A stretch of DNA of 64,000 bases from Heterotrichella gracilis. Lineage: Eukaryota; Sar; Xanthophyceae; Tribonematales; Xanthonemataceae. The DNA lies in contig JAULBX010017525.1 in the NCBI GenBank assembly GCA_032358255.1, positions 24,100-88,099 on the forward strand, in the 5' to 3' direction. Within the stretch, counting starts at the first letter, position 1, and every line of letters begins with the position of its first letter. Position numbers and translations under genes: made by a program. The notes under the pieces are model-generated. The model was not told the DNA's origin. It saw only the letters and a program-made list of their open reading frames with translations, and did no database searches. Shown here in pieces: positions 63,690 to 64,000 of the stretch.

Positions 63690-64000
63690 CTGAATATAAA
63701 AATTAATGAGAATATGAATAATCAGAAAGCTAAATATACCTATAATGATACACGCTCAAGGAATGGAGCAATGCTTGTGTGTGGATGGACAACGACAGAA
63801 TGACAGAACGTAAAATTTGTTTGAGATTCCATTTGACATGCAACATCTGTGAAACATGTCCCAAATTAGATGAATAATCAGGGGGCAGGAGTTCCTGCAA
63901 CTTTTGACACCATCGTGGACTTTGTATTTTTGCATGCACATTTAAGGTCCACTTAGGCCCCTCTGCAAACCCTGAAAAGGCCAACAAAAATTATGACCTT
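63690..64000. other. Presumed intron of the second F-box/LRR-type gene
   Basis: AT-rich sequence upstream of exon 63689 to the window edge. No F-box or other exon recognised. Confidence 0.5.

Overview
This is nuclear DNA from an intron-rich eukaryote, most likely a green alga (Chlorophyta). The evidence is a plant cluster III-type diacylglycerol kinase, a RAP-domain protein of the organelle RNA-binding OPR/FAST kind that is abundant in green algae, a Mini-RNase III, GT-AG introns in every gene, and plant-type telomere heptamers (TTTAGGG/CCCTAAA) scattered through introns. I cannot name the genus. No rRNA, tRNA, CRISPR array or bacterial-type operon was seen.

Layout, left to right: the 3' part of a diacylglycerol kinase gene (+, to 2961); a RING-finger protein with a SUMO-interaction-like motif and coiled coil (+, 4350-9787); convergent to it a RAP-domain RNA-binding protein (-, about 19081-12056); a very large copper amine oxidase gene (-, 45254-20795, 19 exons in a phase-consistent model, 993 codons); a nuclear-encoded Mini-ribonuclease III (+, 48420-51076); the spliceosomal protein CWC15 (+, 52001-55807); and two tandem F-box/LRR-type genes on the minus strand (about 59642-56677, and 63689-62203 running off the right edge). 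The genes are not an operon or pathway. Two of them (RAP protein, Mini-III) probably act on organelle RNA and one (CWC15) in the spliceosome, but this adjacency looks incidental.

The most unusual content lies in the introns. First, most multi-exon genes carry degenerate direct copies of their own exon edges in the flanking intron. Copies of an exon 3' end (with its splice donor) lie just downstream, and copies of an exon 5' end (with its acceptor) lie just upstream. They are often spaced by telomere-like heptamers. Second, the copper amine oxidase introns hold many imperfect long inverted repeats (foldbacks of about 100-500 bp), most unrelated to one another in sequence, plus a tandem array of related ones. 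Third, short dispersed repeats occur, including a 72-bp insertion flanked by an 8-bp direct repeat for which a duplicated empty site is present in the same intron. Local direct and inverted duplication seems to be the main force lengthening introns here.

All exon coordinates were read by eye from splice signals, phase continuity and family similarity; no alignment or gene predictor was run.
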